DNA from: Cyanobacteriota bacterium
GTDB taxonomy: Bacteria; Cyanobacteriota; Cyanobacteriia; PCC-6307; Cyanobiaceae
Direction of reading: 5' to 3'
Length of the DNA stretch: 64,000 bases
Assembly (NCBI GenBank): GCA_026389335.1
Contig: JAPLIB010000009.1
Location: forward strand, 1 to 64,000
This document shows, one piece after another, positions 7,041 through 14,999 of this stretch. Below the pieces are notes generated by a model. The model had not been told where the DNA came from and ran no database searches. It saw only the letters and a list, made by a program, of their open reading frames with translations. The first letter of the stretch is position 1, and each line of letters starts with the position of its first letter. Position numbers and translations under genes: made by a program.

Positions 7041-8543
7041 TCAGCTGCGAGGCAGTGTTGCGTACAGCGCCTTGAAGCGCGCCTGCTGCTCCTTGTGTAC
7101 CACGATGGTCTCGGGATAGCCGCGGCGCTCCAGCGGGGCTATATCGCCGCTGATCAGATCCCGCGTGGTCACATGGCGCAATTCCGGTAGCCAATGGCGG
7201 ATGTAGTTGGCCTCGGGATCGAATTTGCTGGCCTGGGTGGCCGGGTTGAAGATGCGCAGCGGCTTGGGATCCATGCCGCTGCTGGCGCTCCATTGCCAGC
7301 CGCCGTTGTTGGCTGCCAGATCGCCATCCACCAGGTGCGCCATGAAGTGGCGTTCGCCCAGGCGCCAGTCGCAGATCAGATCCTTCACCAGGTAGGAGGC
7401 GACGATCATGCGGCAACGATTGTGCATCCAGCCGCTGGCGCTGAGCTGGCGCATGGCGGCATCGATGATCGGCATGCCGGTGAGGCCGTCGCCCCAGGCC
7501 TGCAGCCGCTCGGGGTCGTTCTCCCAGGGGAAATGGCGCCATTGGGGCCGGTAGGGGCCGTCGGCGAGTTCGGGGAAGTGAAACAGGGCCTGCTGGTAGA
7601 ACTCGCGCCAGGCCAGCTCCTGTTCCCACACAGTGATCGCGGCGAGGGCCTCTTCGCTGCGGGCCAGCCCCCGGGCCTGCTGGGCGGCGGCCCAGGCCTG
7701 GCGCGGGCTGAGGGTGCCCAGGGCCAGGGCGGCCGAGAGGCCGGAGGTGCCGGCTTCGCTGGGGATGTTGCGGGCCGGTTCGTAGGTGCTGATCGGGCCA
7801 TCACCGCCGCTGCCGCCATCGCAGAAGGCCTGCAGCTGGGCCAGGGCGGCCGCTTCGCCGGGCCGGCAGGGGCAGAGCTCGGCGCCGGCGAAGCCCTCTC
7901 CCAGCAGGGAGGCGGTGTCGAGCTGGCGCAGGGGAAGGCGATCCCAGATCTGCCGCTGTGCATCGCTCAGGTGTTCGGGGTTCAGATCCAGCAGGCCCGA
8001 GGGGGCCGCCACCGGCTCCAGGCCGCCGCTGGCGGCGGAGCCCAGCAGCGCCTTGCGCTCCACCTGGCCGCGCCAGTTGCGCAGGAAGGGGCCATACACC
8101 CGGTAGGGATCGCCGCCGCCGGTGCGCAGCTGTTCCGGCGCGATCAGCAATTGGTCCCAGTCCACCAGCACCTTGCGGCCAGCGGCCTGCAGGGCGGCGG
8201 CCACCCGTCGATCCCGTTCGCGGCCAAGCGGTTCCCCATCCCGGTTCCAGGCCACCACGCCGGCCCCAGCGGCCGCTGCCAGCTGCGGCAGCAGCTCGAC
8301 GGGATCACCCTCCAGCAGCAGCAGCCGGCTGCCGGCGGCCTGCCAGCGCTCGCCCAGCTCCCGCAGGCTCTCACGCCAAAACCAGCGCCGAGCCGGCGCC
8401 ATGGTGGGGGCGTTCAGCTCCGCCGGATCCAGCACCACCACCCCCGTCAATGCCGGGGTGGCGGCCGCCGCTGCAGCCAGGCCGAGGTTGTCGGCCAGGC
8501 GCAGATCACGGCGATGCCAGAACAGCCAGCGCTCAGGACTCAT
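7041..8543 (-). CDS. phrB: deoxyribodipyrimidine photolyase (class I CPD photolyase)
   Basis: A 500-residue flavoprotein that repairs UV-induced cyclobutane pyrimidine dimers using blue light. The N-terminal antenna domain starts LFWHRRDLRLADN. The FAD-binding C-terminal half carries WEQELAWREFYQQ, GMPIIDAAMRQL, MHNRCRMIVASYLVKDL and DGDLAANNGGWQWSAS with SSGMDPKPLRIFNP, the conserved photolyase signature. The protein is closest in style to the cyanobacterial deazaflavin-type enzymes (Anacystis type), which I infer from general resemblance. Length is normal for the family. It stands alone: 164 bp separate it from the NUDIX gene upstream. Confidence 0.95.
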   Translation of the reverse strand: MSPERWLFWHRRDLRLADNLGLAAAAAATPALTGVVVLDPAELNAPTMAPARRWFWRESLRELGERWQAAGSRLLLLEGDPVELLPQLAAAAGAGVVAWNRDGEPLGRERDRRVAAALQAAGRKVLVDWDQLLIAPEQLRTGGGDPYRVYGPFLRNWRGQVERKALLGSAASGGLEPVAAPSGLLDLNPEHLSDAQRQIWDRLPLRQLDTASLLGEGFAGAELCPCRPGEAAALAQLQAFCDGGSGGDGPISTYEPARNIPSEAGTSGLSAALALGTLSPRQAWAAAQQARGLARSEEALAAITVWEQELAWREFYQQALFHFPELADGPYRPQWRHFPWENDPERLQAWGDGLTGMPIIDAAMRQLSASGWMHNRCRMIVASYLVKDLICDWRLGERHFMAHLVDGDLAANNGGWQWSASSGMDPKPLRIFNPATQASKFDPEANYIRHWLPELRHVTTRDLISGDIAPLERRGYPETIVVHKEQQARFKALYATLPRS

Positions 8544-8707
8544 GGGGGGCAGGGGGCGCAGAAGGGGGTGAGGGATGGCGGGGATCTAGGCAAGCTTCGG
8601 CCTGAGCAGGGGCCCTGGCGGCAACCGGGCCGTAGCGGGTCGGGAGCAGTGGGTCGGGAGCAGTGGGGCCGGGCTTCAGGGTTCGTGCCATACAGGGCCC
8701 AACCGCT

Positions 8708-9268
8708 TCAGAGCCCCAGCAGTTGCTTGGCCTGGAACCAGGCCGCCAGGCTCTTGCCGTCGAGGTATTCGTTGCCGCTGGCCAGAACGGCATCGAGTTC
8801 GGCGGGCTGCAGCAGCACCACCTCGAGATCCTCGTCGTCGTCGCCGGCGGGCTGTTCGGCCAGGGCCGTGAGCTCGCGGGCCAGGAACAGGTGAATCACC
8901 TCATCGGAGTAGCCAGGGCAGGGCAGCATCACCCCAAGCGGATCCCAGCGGCTGGCGCTGTAGCCGGCCTCCTCCTGCAGCTCCCGTTGCATCGTGCTGA
9001 GCGGATCCTCGCCCGCGTCGAGGGTGCCGGCCGGGAACTCGAGGATGCGGGCTGCCACGGCGAAGCGGTACTGGCGCAGCAGCACCACCCGACCGTCGTC
9101 GAGCAGGGGTACCGCCAGGGAGGCGCCCGGGTGCCGGATGATGCCGAACTGGCCCTCCACGCCCATCGGCAGCCGCACCCGGTTGACCTCAAAGCGGAGC
9201 TTGCGGGCGTCGAGGCTGGCGGTGGTTTCCAGGTGTTGGCTGGCTTCCGGGGCGGGCAGGGGCGCCAT
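8708..9268 (-). CDS. NUDIX hydrolase, ADP-ribose pyrophosphatase-like
   Basis: A 186-residue protein with a complete NUDIX box, GTLDAGEDPLSTMQRELQEE followed by AGY, matching GX5EX7REUXEEXGU. The beta-strand segments before it (FGIIRHPGASLAVPLLDDGRV and VVLLRQYRF) are typical of ADP-ribose pyrophosphatases, which split ADP-ribose into AMP and ribose 5-phosphate and keep free ADP-ribose low. All the metal-binding glutamates are present. It lies upstream of photolyase on the same strand but with a gap of 164 bp, so a shared transcript is possible rather than certain. The exact substrate cannot be read from sequence. Confidence 0.9.
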   Translation of the reverse strand: MAPLPAPEASQHLETTASLDARKLRFEVNRVRLPMGVEGQFGIIRHPGASLAVPLLDDGRVVLLRQYRFAVAARILEFPAGTLDAGEDPLSTMQRELQEEAGYSASRWDPLGVMLPCPGYSDEVIHLFLARELTALAEQPAGDDDEDLEVVLLQPAELDAVLASGNEYLDGKSLAAWFQAKQLLGL

Positions 9269-9344
9269 CGCGGGGGCAGATCAGGGGGATGGGGCCAGCT
9301 TGGCGCACGGAGCCGGTGCGGCCTGGGCGGAACACCTGGGCCCC

Positions 9345-9581
9345 TCAAGCACGGGGACAGAGGGCCAGGCCCGCCAGGCAGAGCAGGGCCAGCAGGGCGA
9401 AGCCGCCCACCGCCAGGGCGAAGGCGCCGGGTTCAAGGTCGCGGCGGATCACGCGGCGGGCGACGGTGCTGCCGGTGGCGAGTGAGCTGACCACCACTAC
9501 GACCAGCAACGCCGCAAAACCCTGCAGCAGCCCAAGGTTCTGCGGCTGCACCTGGCACCAGCCCCGGGCCGCGGCGCTCAA
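9345..9581 (-). CDS. small membrane protein with two transmembrane segments
   Basis: A 78-residue reading frame starting at a TTG (9579-9581) that overlaps the stop of the FAH-family gene upstream, which suggests translational coupling. Two hydrophobic stretches are clear: LLQGFAALLVVVVVSSLAT and FALAVGGFALLALLCLAG. They are separated by a charged loop, ARRVIRRDLEPG. The protein probably spans the membrane twice with the basic loop in the cytoplasm. I do not recognise the family. The start is uncertain because no ATG is available; a GTG eleven codons in is the alternative. Confidence 0.55.
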   Translation of the reverse strand: MSAAARGWCQVQPQNLGLLQGFAALLVVVVVSSLATGSTVARRVIRRDLEPGAFALAVGGFALLALLCLAGLALCPRA

Positions 9582-10402
9582 GGCCCGGGCTCGGCGATCA
9601 CCGGATTGCAGAGCCGGCCGATGCCTTCGATCTCCACGGCCACCCGGTCGCCCGCTTGCAGCCAGCGGGGTGGATCGGCCGCCATGCCGACGCCGCTGGG
9701 GGTGCCGGTGAGGATCACGGTGCCGGGCAGCAGGGTGGTGCTGCCGCTGAGGAAGGCGATCAGGGCGGGCACATCGAAAATCATGTCGTCCGTGTTGGCG
9801 TCCTGTACCAACACGTCGTTGTGCCAGCCGCGCAGGCGCAGGGCATTGGGGTTGGGGATCGCCGCCGCCAGGGTCAGGCAGGGGCCGAGGGGCGCGAAGG
9901 TGTCGAAGCTCTTGCCGCGGCACCACTGGCCGCCGCCGAGTTCGGGGCGCTTCTGCCAGTCGCGGGCGCTCACATCGTTGGCGCAGGTGTAGCCGAGCAC
10001 GTAGGAGAGGGCCTCAGCGCGGGACACATTGCGGCAGCGCCGGCCGATCACCACCGCCAGCTCGGCTTCGGCATCCACCTGGTGACTGGCCAGGCTGGTG
10101 GGCAGCTCGATCGGGGCGTCGGGATGCTGCAGGGCCGAAGGCGGCTTCAGGAACAGCACCGGATGCTGGGGAATCGGCGAGCCGAACTCGGCAGCGTGGC
10201 GGCGGTAGTTGACGCCGATGCCGAGGATGGCCGCCGGCTCCAGTGGCGCCAGCAGGCGGCCGATGCGGGCCGCCTCGCCACTGGGCAGCACGCTGCCGCC
10301 AGCGGCCAGCGGGTTGCCCTCCAGGCGCTCGTGGCTGCCATCGCCGTGGACCAGGGCATAGCCGACGGCGCCGTCGGGGTCGCGGTAGCGGGCGATCTTC
10401 AT
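9578..10402 (-). CDS. fumarylacetoacetate hydrolase (FAH) family protein
   Basis: A 274-residue FAH-fold enzyme. The ATG at 10402 is chosen because GGAG lies 6 nt upstream and the protein then begins MKIARYRDPDG as in relatives. Core signatures are LGIGVNYRRHAAE, DAEAELAVVIGRR (metal-binding acids), YTCANDVSARDWQ, GKSFDTFAPLGP and LLPGTVILTGTPSGVG. Members cleave or decarboxylate acylpyruvates and related beta-diketo acids with a divalent metal; many cyanobacterial ones are annotated as oxaloacetate decarboxylase or acylpyruvase. The precise substrate is not deducible. Its 3' end overlaps the small membrane protein start. Confidence 0.88.
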   Translation of the reverse strand: MKIARYRDPDGAVGYALVHGDGSHERLEGNPLAAGGSVLPSGEAARIGRLLAPLEPAAILGIGVNYRRHAAEFGSPIPQHPVLFLKPPSALQHPDAPIELPTSLASHQVDAEAELAVVIGRRCRNVSRAEALSYVLGYTCANDVSARDWQKRPELGGGQWCRGKSFDTFAPLGPCLTLAAAIPNPNALRLRGWHNDVLVQDANTDDMIFDVPALIAFLSGSTTLLPGTVILTGTPSGVGMAADPPRWLQAGDRVAVEIEGIGRLCNPVIAEPGP

Positions 10403-10591
10403 GGGCTTCTCCATTCCCCCTGGATCTTGATCACCCATCGGGCTTCCGCAACGTTCACTGCAGCGAAGTGGAACTTGCCCAACCCAGTCCGATCCGAGCC
10501 AGGCACTGGCGTGAGCGTGCCCCCGCGGAGTCTTCTGGCCCATCAAGTCCTGGATCGTCCATGGAGCCGGAGGCTCCGCGCAGCCGGAAAC

Positions 10592-11353
10592 TCAACGCAC
10601 GCGAAAGGTCACCGCCATCACCGCTGTGATGTCCTTGTCCACGGTGGTGGTGTCGTAGGAGCCGCTGTTGCCCACATCAGTGGAGTTCGGCGCCGTGAGC
10701 TGGAAGGTGCCGGTGTCGGCGTTGGTGATCGGACCGATGGCGCTGCCGGCTTCACGGGCGATGGCCCGGGCCCGCTCCGAGGCGTCACGGGTGGCCTTGG
10801 CCAGCATGTCCACCCGTTTTTCGGCCAGCTTGGTGTAGGTGAAGGCCGGTGGGTTGATCGTCAGCGGTACGCCCTGGCCGATCAACACGCCAGCGGCGGC
10901 AGCCACCTTGCGCACCAGTTCCACATCGGCGCTGCTCACCCGGATCTCCTGGCGGGTGGTCCAGGTGGTGGAGCGCAATTCATTGGTGCGGGGGTCGCGC
11001 TGATCCTCCCGTTCGGAGCGCACCGCATCCCGTTGGATCTGCGCGGCCGGGAGGCCCTGGCTCGTCAGGAACGCCATGGTCTGCTGTACGGCCGGTTGCA
11101 GGGCCTGGTACGAAGCCGGCTGGCTGGGGCCGGCCAAGGCCACCGAGACACTCCAGTCGACGTGGTCGCTGCGGATGCGCTCGGTGCTGGCGCCGGTGAC
11201 CGTGATCGTGTCGTTGGCGCGGCGGAGGCCCTTCACCAGGATGGCGCTGGACAGCACCAGTCCCACCCCCAGCACCGCCATCGCCGCCACCAGCGGCGGC
11301 GTGCGGCGCAGCTGGCTGGAGACGCGAGCGCCAAGGCCTGCAGGGGTGGTCAT
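10592..11353 (-). CDS. SIMPL domain (DUF541) protein, membrane-anchored
   Basis: A 253-residue protein with an N-terminal membrane anchor or signal (PPLVAAMAVLGVGLVLSSAI) followed by a SIMPL/DUF541 domain starting at ITVTGASTERIRSDHVDWSV. Typical internal pieces are AQIQRDAVRSEREDQRD and AKATRDASERARAIAREAG. SIMPL proteins form periplasmic or envelope oligomers; roles in oxidative stress and secretion have been suggested, but no general activity is established. It ends about 190 bp upstream of the FAH gene on the same strand and is likely expressed alone. Confidence 0.85.
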   Translation of the reverse strand: MTTPAGLGARVSSQLRRTPPLVAAMAVLGVGLVLSSAILVKGLRRANDTITVTGASTERIRSDHVDWSVSVALAGPSQPASYQALQPAVQQTMAFLTSQGLPAAQIQRDAVRSEREDQRDPRTNELRSTTWTTRQEIRVSSADVELVRKVAAAAGVLIGQGVPLTINPPAFTYTKLAEKRVDMLAKATRDASERARAIAREAGSAIGPITNADTGTFQLTAPNSTDVGNSGSYDTTTVDKDITAVMAVTFRVR

Positions 11354-11557
11354 GGCCGTGGCACGCAGAGAGCTTCATGCTGGTGCCGCTGGTTCAGGTG
11401 GGACAGCCTGCGGGGTTAATTCGCTGCGTTGCCCGTGGTCGCGCTGCGTCTGCTCCACGCCTGGATGGTTCGGTGGGCGGGCTTGCAATCCGATGCCGGC
11501 TGCCGCCATCGCGCCCGGACTCGAGCCGGGCGCGACAGAGCCGGCCAGAATCCGCCG

Positions 11558-11854
11558 ATGCCCTGGTTCATCAAGACCGAGACCTTCATCGTCGCGCCCG
11601 TCGAGGCGCGCTCCCACCTGGCGGCCCATCGCGCCTGGGTGGAGCAGCTGCGCCAGCAGGGGGTGCGGATCAGCAGCGGCTACCTGGTGGATGGCGACGG
11701 TCGCCCCGGCGGCGGTGGCCTGCTGCTGCTGGAGGCGACCGATCACGCGGCTGCCGAAGCCCTGATCCGCCAGGACCCGATGCTGACCAGCGGCTGCGTT
11801 GATTGGAGCCTGCAGCAGTGGATCGGCGCCGTGGGGGATCTGGGGGTGGGTTGA
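11558..11854 (+). CDS. YciI family protein
   Basis: A 98-residue single-domain protein starting MPWFIKTETF at the ATG at 11558. It has the ferredoxin-like alpha+beta dimeric fold of the YciI/YCII family: H in LAAHRAWVEQLRQQGV, then SSGYLVDGDG, GGGLLLLEATDHAAAEAL and a closing acidic or aromatic segment. YciI proteins are small dimers with a conserved His-Asp pair and mostly unknown substrates. Longer in-frame extensions upstream (from 11429) lack similarity and were discarded. It is a single gene, divergent from the SIMPL gene. Confidence 0.8.
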   Translation: MPWFIKTETFIVAPVEARSHLAAHRAWVEQLRQQGVRISSGYLVDGDGRPGGGGLLLLEATDHAAAEALIRQDPMLTSGCVDWSLQQWIGAVGDLGVG

Positions 11855-11980
11855 GCCAGCTTGCTCAGATGCTGTCTTGCCCTTCGCCGGGAGGATGGTT
11901 TCCAGGGATCAGCGCGAGCGCAACCGCGACGTCGAACTGGATGAAGCACCAGTCGTCGCAGGTGGCAGCGCTGCTGTCGA

Positions 11981-12013
11981 CGCTAGAGTTACATGTAACC
12001 ATCGTTGCTAGCG
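11981..12013 (+). promoter_or_regulatory. nested palindromic operator candidate for the mazEF operon
   Basis: A perfect 12-bp palindrome, GTTACATGTAAC, at 11988-11999 lies inside an outer inverted pair, CGCTAG (11981-11986) and CTAGCG (12008-12013), directly upstream of the antitoxin ATG at 12016. Toxin-antitoxin operons are usually repressed by their own antitoxin binding such sites, so this is the likely autoregulatory operator. That is inference from position and symmetry. Confidence 0.6.
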
Positions 12014-12015
12014 TG

Positions 12016-12279
12016 ATGGACGCCGAAGCCTCAGCGGCCGTGGGTCCTCTGCAGGCCCGTCGCGCCGCCACCCGCCGCAAGGTGCGTGAGCACCGGTTGC
12101 GGCTGCGGGCCCAGGGGATGCGGCCGATTCAGATCTGGGTGCCGGATGTGCGCTCGCCGGAGTTTGCGGCCGAGGCGCGGCGCCAGAGCCTGCTGGCCAA
12201 TACCAGCCCCGAGGAGGCCGAGATCCAGTCCTTCATCGATTCGGTGTACGCGTGGCCCGATGACAACGACTGCCAGTGA
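12016..12279 (+). CDS. mazE: antitoxin MazE family protein
   Basis: An 87-residue protein beginning MDAEASAAVG at 12016, just after the palindromic operator candidate. It has a basic segment RRKVREHRLRLRAQGMRP, then IQIWVPDVRSPEF and an acidic C-terminus ending AWPDDNDCQ. This matches the short MazE-type antitoxins (DUF3018 group) that are encoded upstream of PemK/MazF toxins. The N-terminal part would bind DNA and the acidic tail would block the toxin. Its stop overlaps the toxin GTG start by 4 nt, so the two are translationally coupled. The longer in-frame extension back to 11803 has no family features. Confidence 0.82.
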   Translation: MDAEASAAVGPLQARRAATRRKVREHRLRLRAQGMRPIQIWVPDVRSPEFAAEARRQSLLANTSPEEAEIQSFIDSVYAWPDDNDCQ

Positions 12280-12605
12280 AGCGAGGAGAGCTCTGGACGA
12301 TGGCCGGTTGCGCCGCTTATGCGAGCAAACCCCGGCCTGTGCTGATCGTTCAGGACGACGCCTTTGTGGAGCGGGATTCGGTGACGGTCTGCCTGATCAC
12401 GACCGATGCCACGGAACTCCCCGTCTTCCGCATCCCGGTGGCCCCCAACCCGGATAACGGCCTTCACGCCATCAGCCGCCTGATGGTCGACAAGGTCACC
12501 ACCGTGCCTCGCAGCTGCCTGGGTCATCGCATCGGCCAGCTGGCGGATGACGACCTGCTGCGCCTCAACCGTTCGCTGCTGGTGTTTCTGGGCTTGGCCC
12601 GCTGA
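12276..12605 (+). CDS. mazF: type II toxin MazF/PemK family endoribonuclease
   Basis: A 109-residue MazF/PemK-fold toxin starting at GTG 12276. Typical features are KRGELWTMAG, KPRPVLIVQDDAF, VTVCLITTDA, FRIPVAPNPDNGL and the closing DKVTTVPRS region. MazF toxins cut mRNA at short sequences and slow growth when the antitoxin is degraded. Length and all visible core strands are intact, so this module is probably functional. It is the only complete toxin-antitoxin pair in a patch that also holds two broken or orphan loci. Confidence 0.88.
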   Translation: MKRGELWTMAGCAAYASKPRPVLIVQDDAFVERDSVTVCLITTDATELPVFRIPVAPNPDNGLHAISRLMVDKVTTVPRSCLGHRIGQLADDDLLRLNRSLLVFLGLAR

Positions 12606-12617
12606 ATGTGGCTGCCT

Positions 12618-13397
12618 TCAACCCGCCTGTTCCCTGCCCAGCGCCTCGAAATAGGCCTCCTCCGCCAGGGACTGCTTGCCTGCTGGCCGGCCGCCGTGGC
12701 CGAGCGCGAGGGCGGCGAAAGCGCCAGCCAGGGCAAGCGCCGTGGGGATCACGCGCAGGCTGGTTTCGATCAGGGTGGGCCAGGGGATGGGGGCTGAGGC
12801 GGCCGCACGGGTGAGCTGGCGTTCCGAGCGGGCCAGGCCTTCGAGCAGGTTGCGCTGCCGCTGGGGAAAGGGCAGGGCGAGATCGGCGGCTGAACCGCTG
12901 CCGCTCTGGGGAATGGGCAGGGACGCCAGGCGGCTGGCCAGATCCTGATGGCTGGAGGCGGTGGAGATCGCCTGGCGCAGCTGGCCGATCACCGCCAGAC
13001 CCTGGAGGCGCTGCTGGTTCTGGCCGTTGGCCAGCAGGTTGAGGCTGCCCCAGCTGGAGGCGAGCTGCAGGGGGATCAGCAGCACAAAGCCCAGGGCGGC
13101 CACCAAGGCCAGCCGGCAGAAGCGATCGCGGCGGCGGCGCAGGCGGTTGCTCTCGGGATTGAGCACTACCGCCAGCTGCAGCAGCACCAGAGCGATCAGG
13201 GGCAGAAAACCCTGGCTGAGCAACACCTGGATCAGCCCCTGCAGCCAGCGGGGATCCAGCAGCCGCAGCGGCAGGGCGGCATTGAGCACGGTGGCGGCAA
13301 ACACCACCAGCAGGGCCAGGGCCACATACCAGAGGCGCAGAGCCAGATCAGGCCGATCACCCTGGCGGTTTTTCAGCTCCGCCAGCAGGTTGAGCAC
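12618..13397 (-). CDS. HpsJ-like membrane protein
   Basis: A 259-residue protein with about four transmembrane segments: WYVALALLVVFAATVLNAAL, FLPLIALVLLQLAVVL, CRLALVAALGFVLLIPLQLA, and LRVIPTALALAGAFAALALG near the end. A hydrophilic domain lies between. The layout and the ALGFVLLIPLQ motif match the HpsJ-like family, which is linked to cyanoexosortase systems and to hormogonium polysaccharide export in cyanobacteria. A paralogue with the same motif lies at 30720-31532, and both sit just downstream of a PEP-CTERM-like protein gene on the same strand. Its first 41 bp overlap the tail of the frame upstream. Confidence 0.7.
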   Translation of the reverse strand: MLNLLAELKNRQGDRPDLALRLWYVALALLVVFAATVLNAALPLRLLDPRWLQGLIQVLLSQGFLPLIALVLLQLAVVLNPESNRLRRRRDRFCRLALVAALGFVLLIPLQLASSWGSLNLLANGQNQQRLQGLAVIGQLRQAISTASSHQDLASRLASLPIPQSGSGSAADLALPFPQRQRNLLEGLARSERQLTRAAASAPIPWPTLIETSLRVIPTALALAGAFAALALGHGGRPAGKQSLAEEAYFEALGREQAG

Positions 13398-13660
13398 GGC
13401 TCAGCGCCCCATCGGGAACACGGGCCGCACTTTGCTGAATCCGCCGCCGCAGCCTGCGGCTCCAACCGAAGGCGGCACCGGCACCCATCAGGGGCAGGGG
13501 ACCGGGGACAGGATCTCGAACACCCGAATCAAACGCAAAGATGGCCCCGGTGCCATTGGCGCCGCCTTGGTTTGTGGTGCCGTAATAGATGCCATTCCCG
13601 GCTGCGGTCAGTGCTGTGTAGGTATTTGAGCCATTCGTCCCATCGAAGTTTCCTTGAAGG
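13357..13660 (-). pseudogene. PEP-CTERM protein remnant with a GloVer-type repeat (5' truncated)
   Basis: The frame encodes one tandem-repeat unit of the choice-anchored GloVer kind (ITLQGNFDG, then AAGNGIYYGTTNQGGANG, then AIFAFD) and a C-terminal sorting signal, VPGPLPLMGAGAAFGWSRR, with basic residues after it. GloVer proteins carry many such repeats plus a signal peptide, and here everything upstream is missing. The break falls where the oppositely oriented PIN toxin gene begins at 13661, so that gene probably replaced the 5' part. The same sorting signal occurs at the end of the protein at 31714-32310. Confidence 0.65.
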
Positions 13661-14119
13661 GTGATGGAGCCGCTCGTCGAACGATTACAAGGCCGAACGG
13701 GCTCGCCAGCCCTGAGTCTGTTGGTTGACACGAGTGTTTGGTCCCTGGCCTTGCGCCGTGACGTTGAGCAATCTGCACCCGAGGTGGTAGCCCTCCGTCA
13801 CGCCCTTCTGGGGGGCGATCAGGTTTTTACGACAGGCTTGGTGCTCCAGGAGCTGCTGCAAGGCTTTGCTGGGCCGAAGGACCGGGCCCAGCTGGTCAAG
13901 CGCCTCTCAGCGCTGGCTTTCCTCCAGCTCGTGAAGGACGATCACCTGGAAGCGGTGGAAGTCCGAAACGTCTGCCGCCGTCGTGGCGTCCATATCGGAA
14001 CGATTGACGCCCTCCTGATCCAGCTCTGCCTCCGCAACGATCTGACCCTGTTAACGACGGACCAGGACTTTCGCGCCGCTGTCAAGCACGTTGCCTTCAG
14101 CTTGTGGGGCGCCAGCTGA
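13661..14119 (+). CDS. PIN domain ribonuclease toxin, VapC family (orphan)
   Basis: A PIN-domain protein with the four acidic active-site positions visible: D in LLVDTSVWSLALRR, E in LVLQELLQGF, D in GTIDALLIQL and D in TTDQDFRAAV. VapC toxins are Mg2+-dependent RNases that usually cut tRNA or rRNA. The usual VapB/Phd antitoxin gene is missing upstream; the sequence there is the antisense of the PEP-CTERM remnant. The GTG/ATG at 13661/13664 has GAAGG just before it, but the family normally starts close to LLVDTSVW, so the first 15-20 residues may be novel. If expressed it would need an antitoxin from elsewhere. Confidence 0.82.
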   Translation: MMEPLVERLQGRTGSPALSLLVDTSVWSLALRRDVEQSAPEVVALRHALLGGDQVFTTGLVLQELLQGFAGPKDRAQLVKRLSALAFLQLVKDDHLEAVEVRNVCRRRGVHIGTIDALLIQLCLRNDLTLLTTDQDFRAAVKHVAFSLWGAS

Positions 14120-14195
14120 GGCCAGGCCCCACGAGGCCTCGGAGCCGATGGCAGCTCGATCCAATCCACCTAACGAGATGTCGCTGCGTCTCCCT

Positions 14196-14758
14196 TCAGC
14201 CCACCAGCTGCGCTTTGGTATCGAACTGGCGAGCAGCCGCCACCAACGCCTGATCGGCGCTGACCAGGGTCAGCCTTTGGCGATGGGCGAGGGCCAGATG
14301 CAGGGCATCGCCAGCCTGCAGGTCAGCGTTGCCCTGCCGTTGTACCCAGGCGCGTGCCAACAAAAAGTCCTCGGCCCGAGGCTCCAGCAACCCCAGCCGC
14401 TCGGTGCGGAACGCTTCCAGTTCGCTCTGGAGGCTGGAGACTTTTGCGGCCTCCAGCTCGCCGCGGCGCTGGCGCACGGCTGAGGCTGAGGCTGAGGCGA
14501 ATTCCAGCAGAACCCAGTGGCTGATCCAGAGCTCCTGAGCAGCAGCGCCACTGCGGAGCCCTCAGGGCCCGGCTGATGGCCATGCAAGGCGCTCAGCCGG
14601 CTCACCCAATCCAGGGATCCGGCGGGTTGGGGGCGCTCCCGCACCACCCGGGCGACGGGCTGGCCGCGCCGGGTGATCACCACCTCCTCGCCCGCTTCGA
14701 CCGCATCGAGCAGGGCCGAGAGCTGGGCTTTGGCTGCCGCCAGTCCGACCGTACGCAT
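14196..14758 (-). pseudogene. collapsed Phd antitoxin and VapC toxin locus
   Basis: From 14758 the frame starts as a Phd/YefM antitoxin: MRTVGLAAAKAQLSALLDAV, then EAGEEVVITRRGQPVARV. After about 75 codons the similarity stops. In another frame, from about 14540, the middle and end of a PIN toxin appear: LWISHWVLLEFASA, then GDALHLALAHR and LVSADQALVAAARQF, ending at 14196. The toxin N-terminus with its first catalytic Asp and the antitoxin C-terminus are both absent, so a deletion has joined the two genes out of frame. A (GCTGAG)3 tract lies at 14480-14498 within the toxin part. Confidence 0.75.
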
Positions 14759-14834
14759 GGGGACCTGGTCAGTTGACCAACAGGCTGGGTGGTTCCAAGG
14801 CTGGACCTGCTGGCGCTTGGCCCTTCGGCCTCAC

Positions 14835-14999
14835 TCAACCCCGCTGGTGACGGCTGAGGCTGGCCGCCGAAAACAGAAAGCCTTCGGTGTGGGCGATGGC
14901 CACCACGGCACTGCCGTCGGTAGCCGCATCCACCTGCAGCTTCAGGGTGGGATCGGCATCAACCTTGGCAAAAAAAGCGATCAGCTGAGCTTTTGACAT
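14835..14999 (-). CDS. Nif11-like leader domain peptide (54 residues)
   Basis: A short gene starting at ATG 14999 with the Nif11 signature: MSKAQLIAFFAKVDADPTL, then KLQVDAATDGSAVVAIAHTEGF and a short tail ending SRHQRG. Nif11-type leaders direct RiPP precursors to maturation enzymes in cyanobacteria, but many genomes also carry stand-alone Nif11 proteins of unknown role. No double-glycine cleavage site or Cys/Ser-rich core follows, so this is either a stand-alone Nif11 protein or a truncated precursor. An AT-rich stretch upstream (15000-15035) could hold the promoter. No lanthionine synthetase or ABC exporter lies in the window. Confidence 0.75.
   Translation of the reverse strand: MSKAQLIAFFAKVDADPTLKLQVDAATDGSAVVAIAHTEGFLFSAASLSRHQRG

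Noticed and set aside
6817-7119. 100-residue plus-strand protein with a hydrophobic start
   Set aside because: The hydrophobic stretch is short, the rest is Cys/Pro/Arg-rich and runs antisense into photolyase.
7194-8894. 566-residue plus-strand frame
   Set aside because: Antisense to photolyase and part of the NUDIX gene; Gly/Ala/Gln-rich shadow.
11803-12015. N-terminal extension of the MazE antitoxin
   Set aside because: It would code through the operator palindromes and has no family similarity; ATG 12016 gives the normal length.
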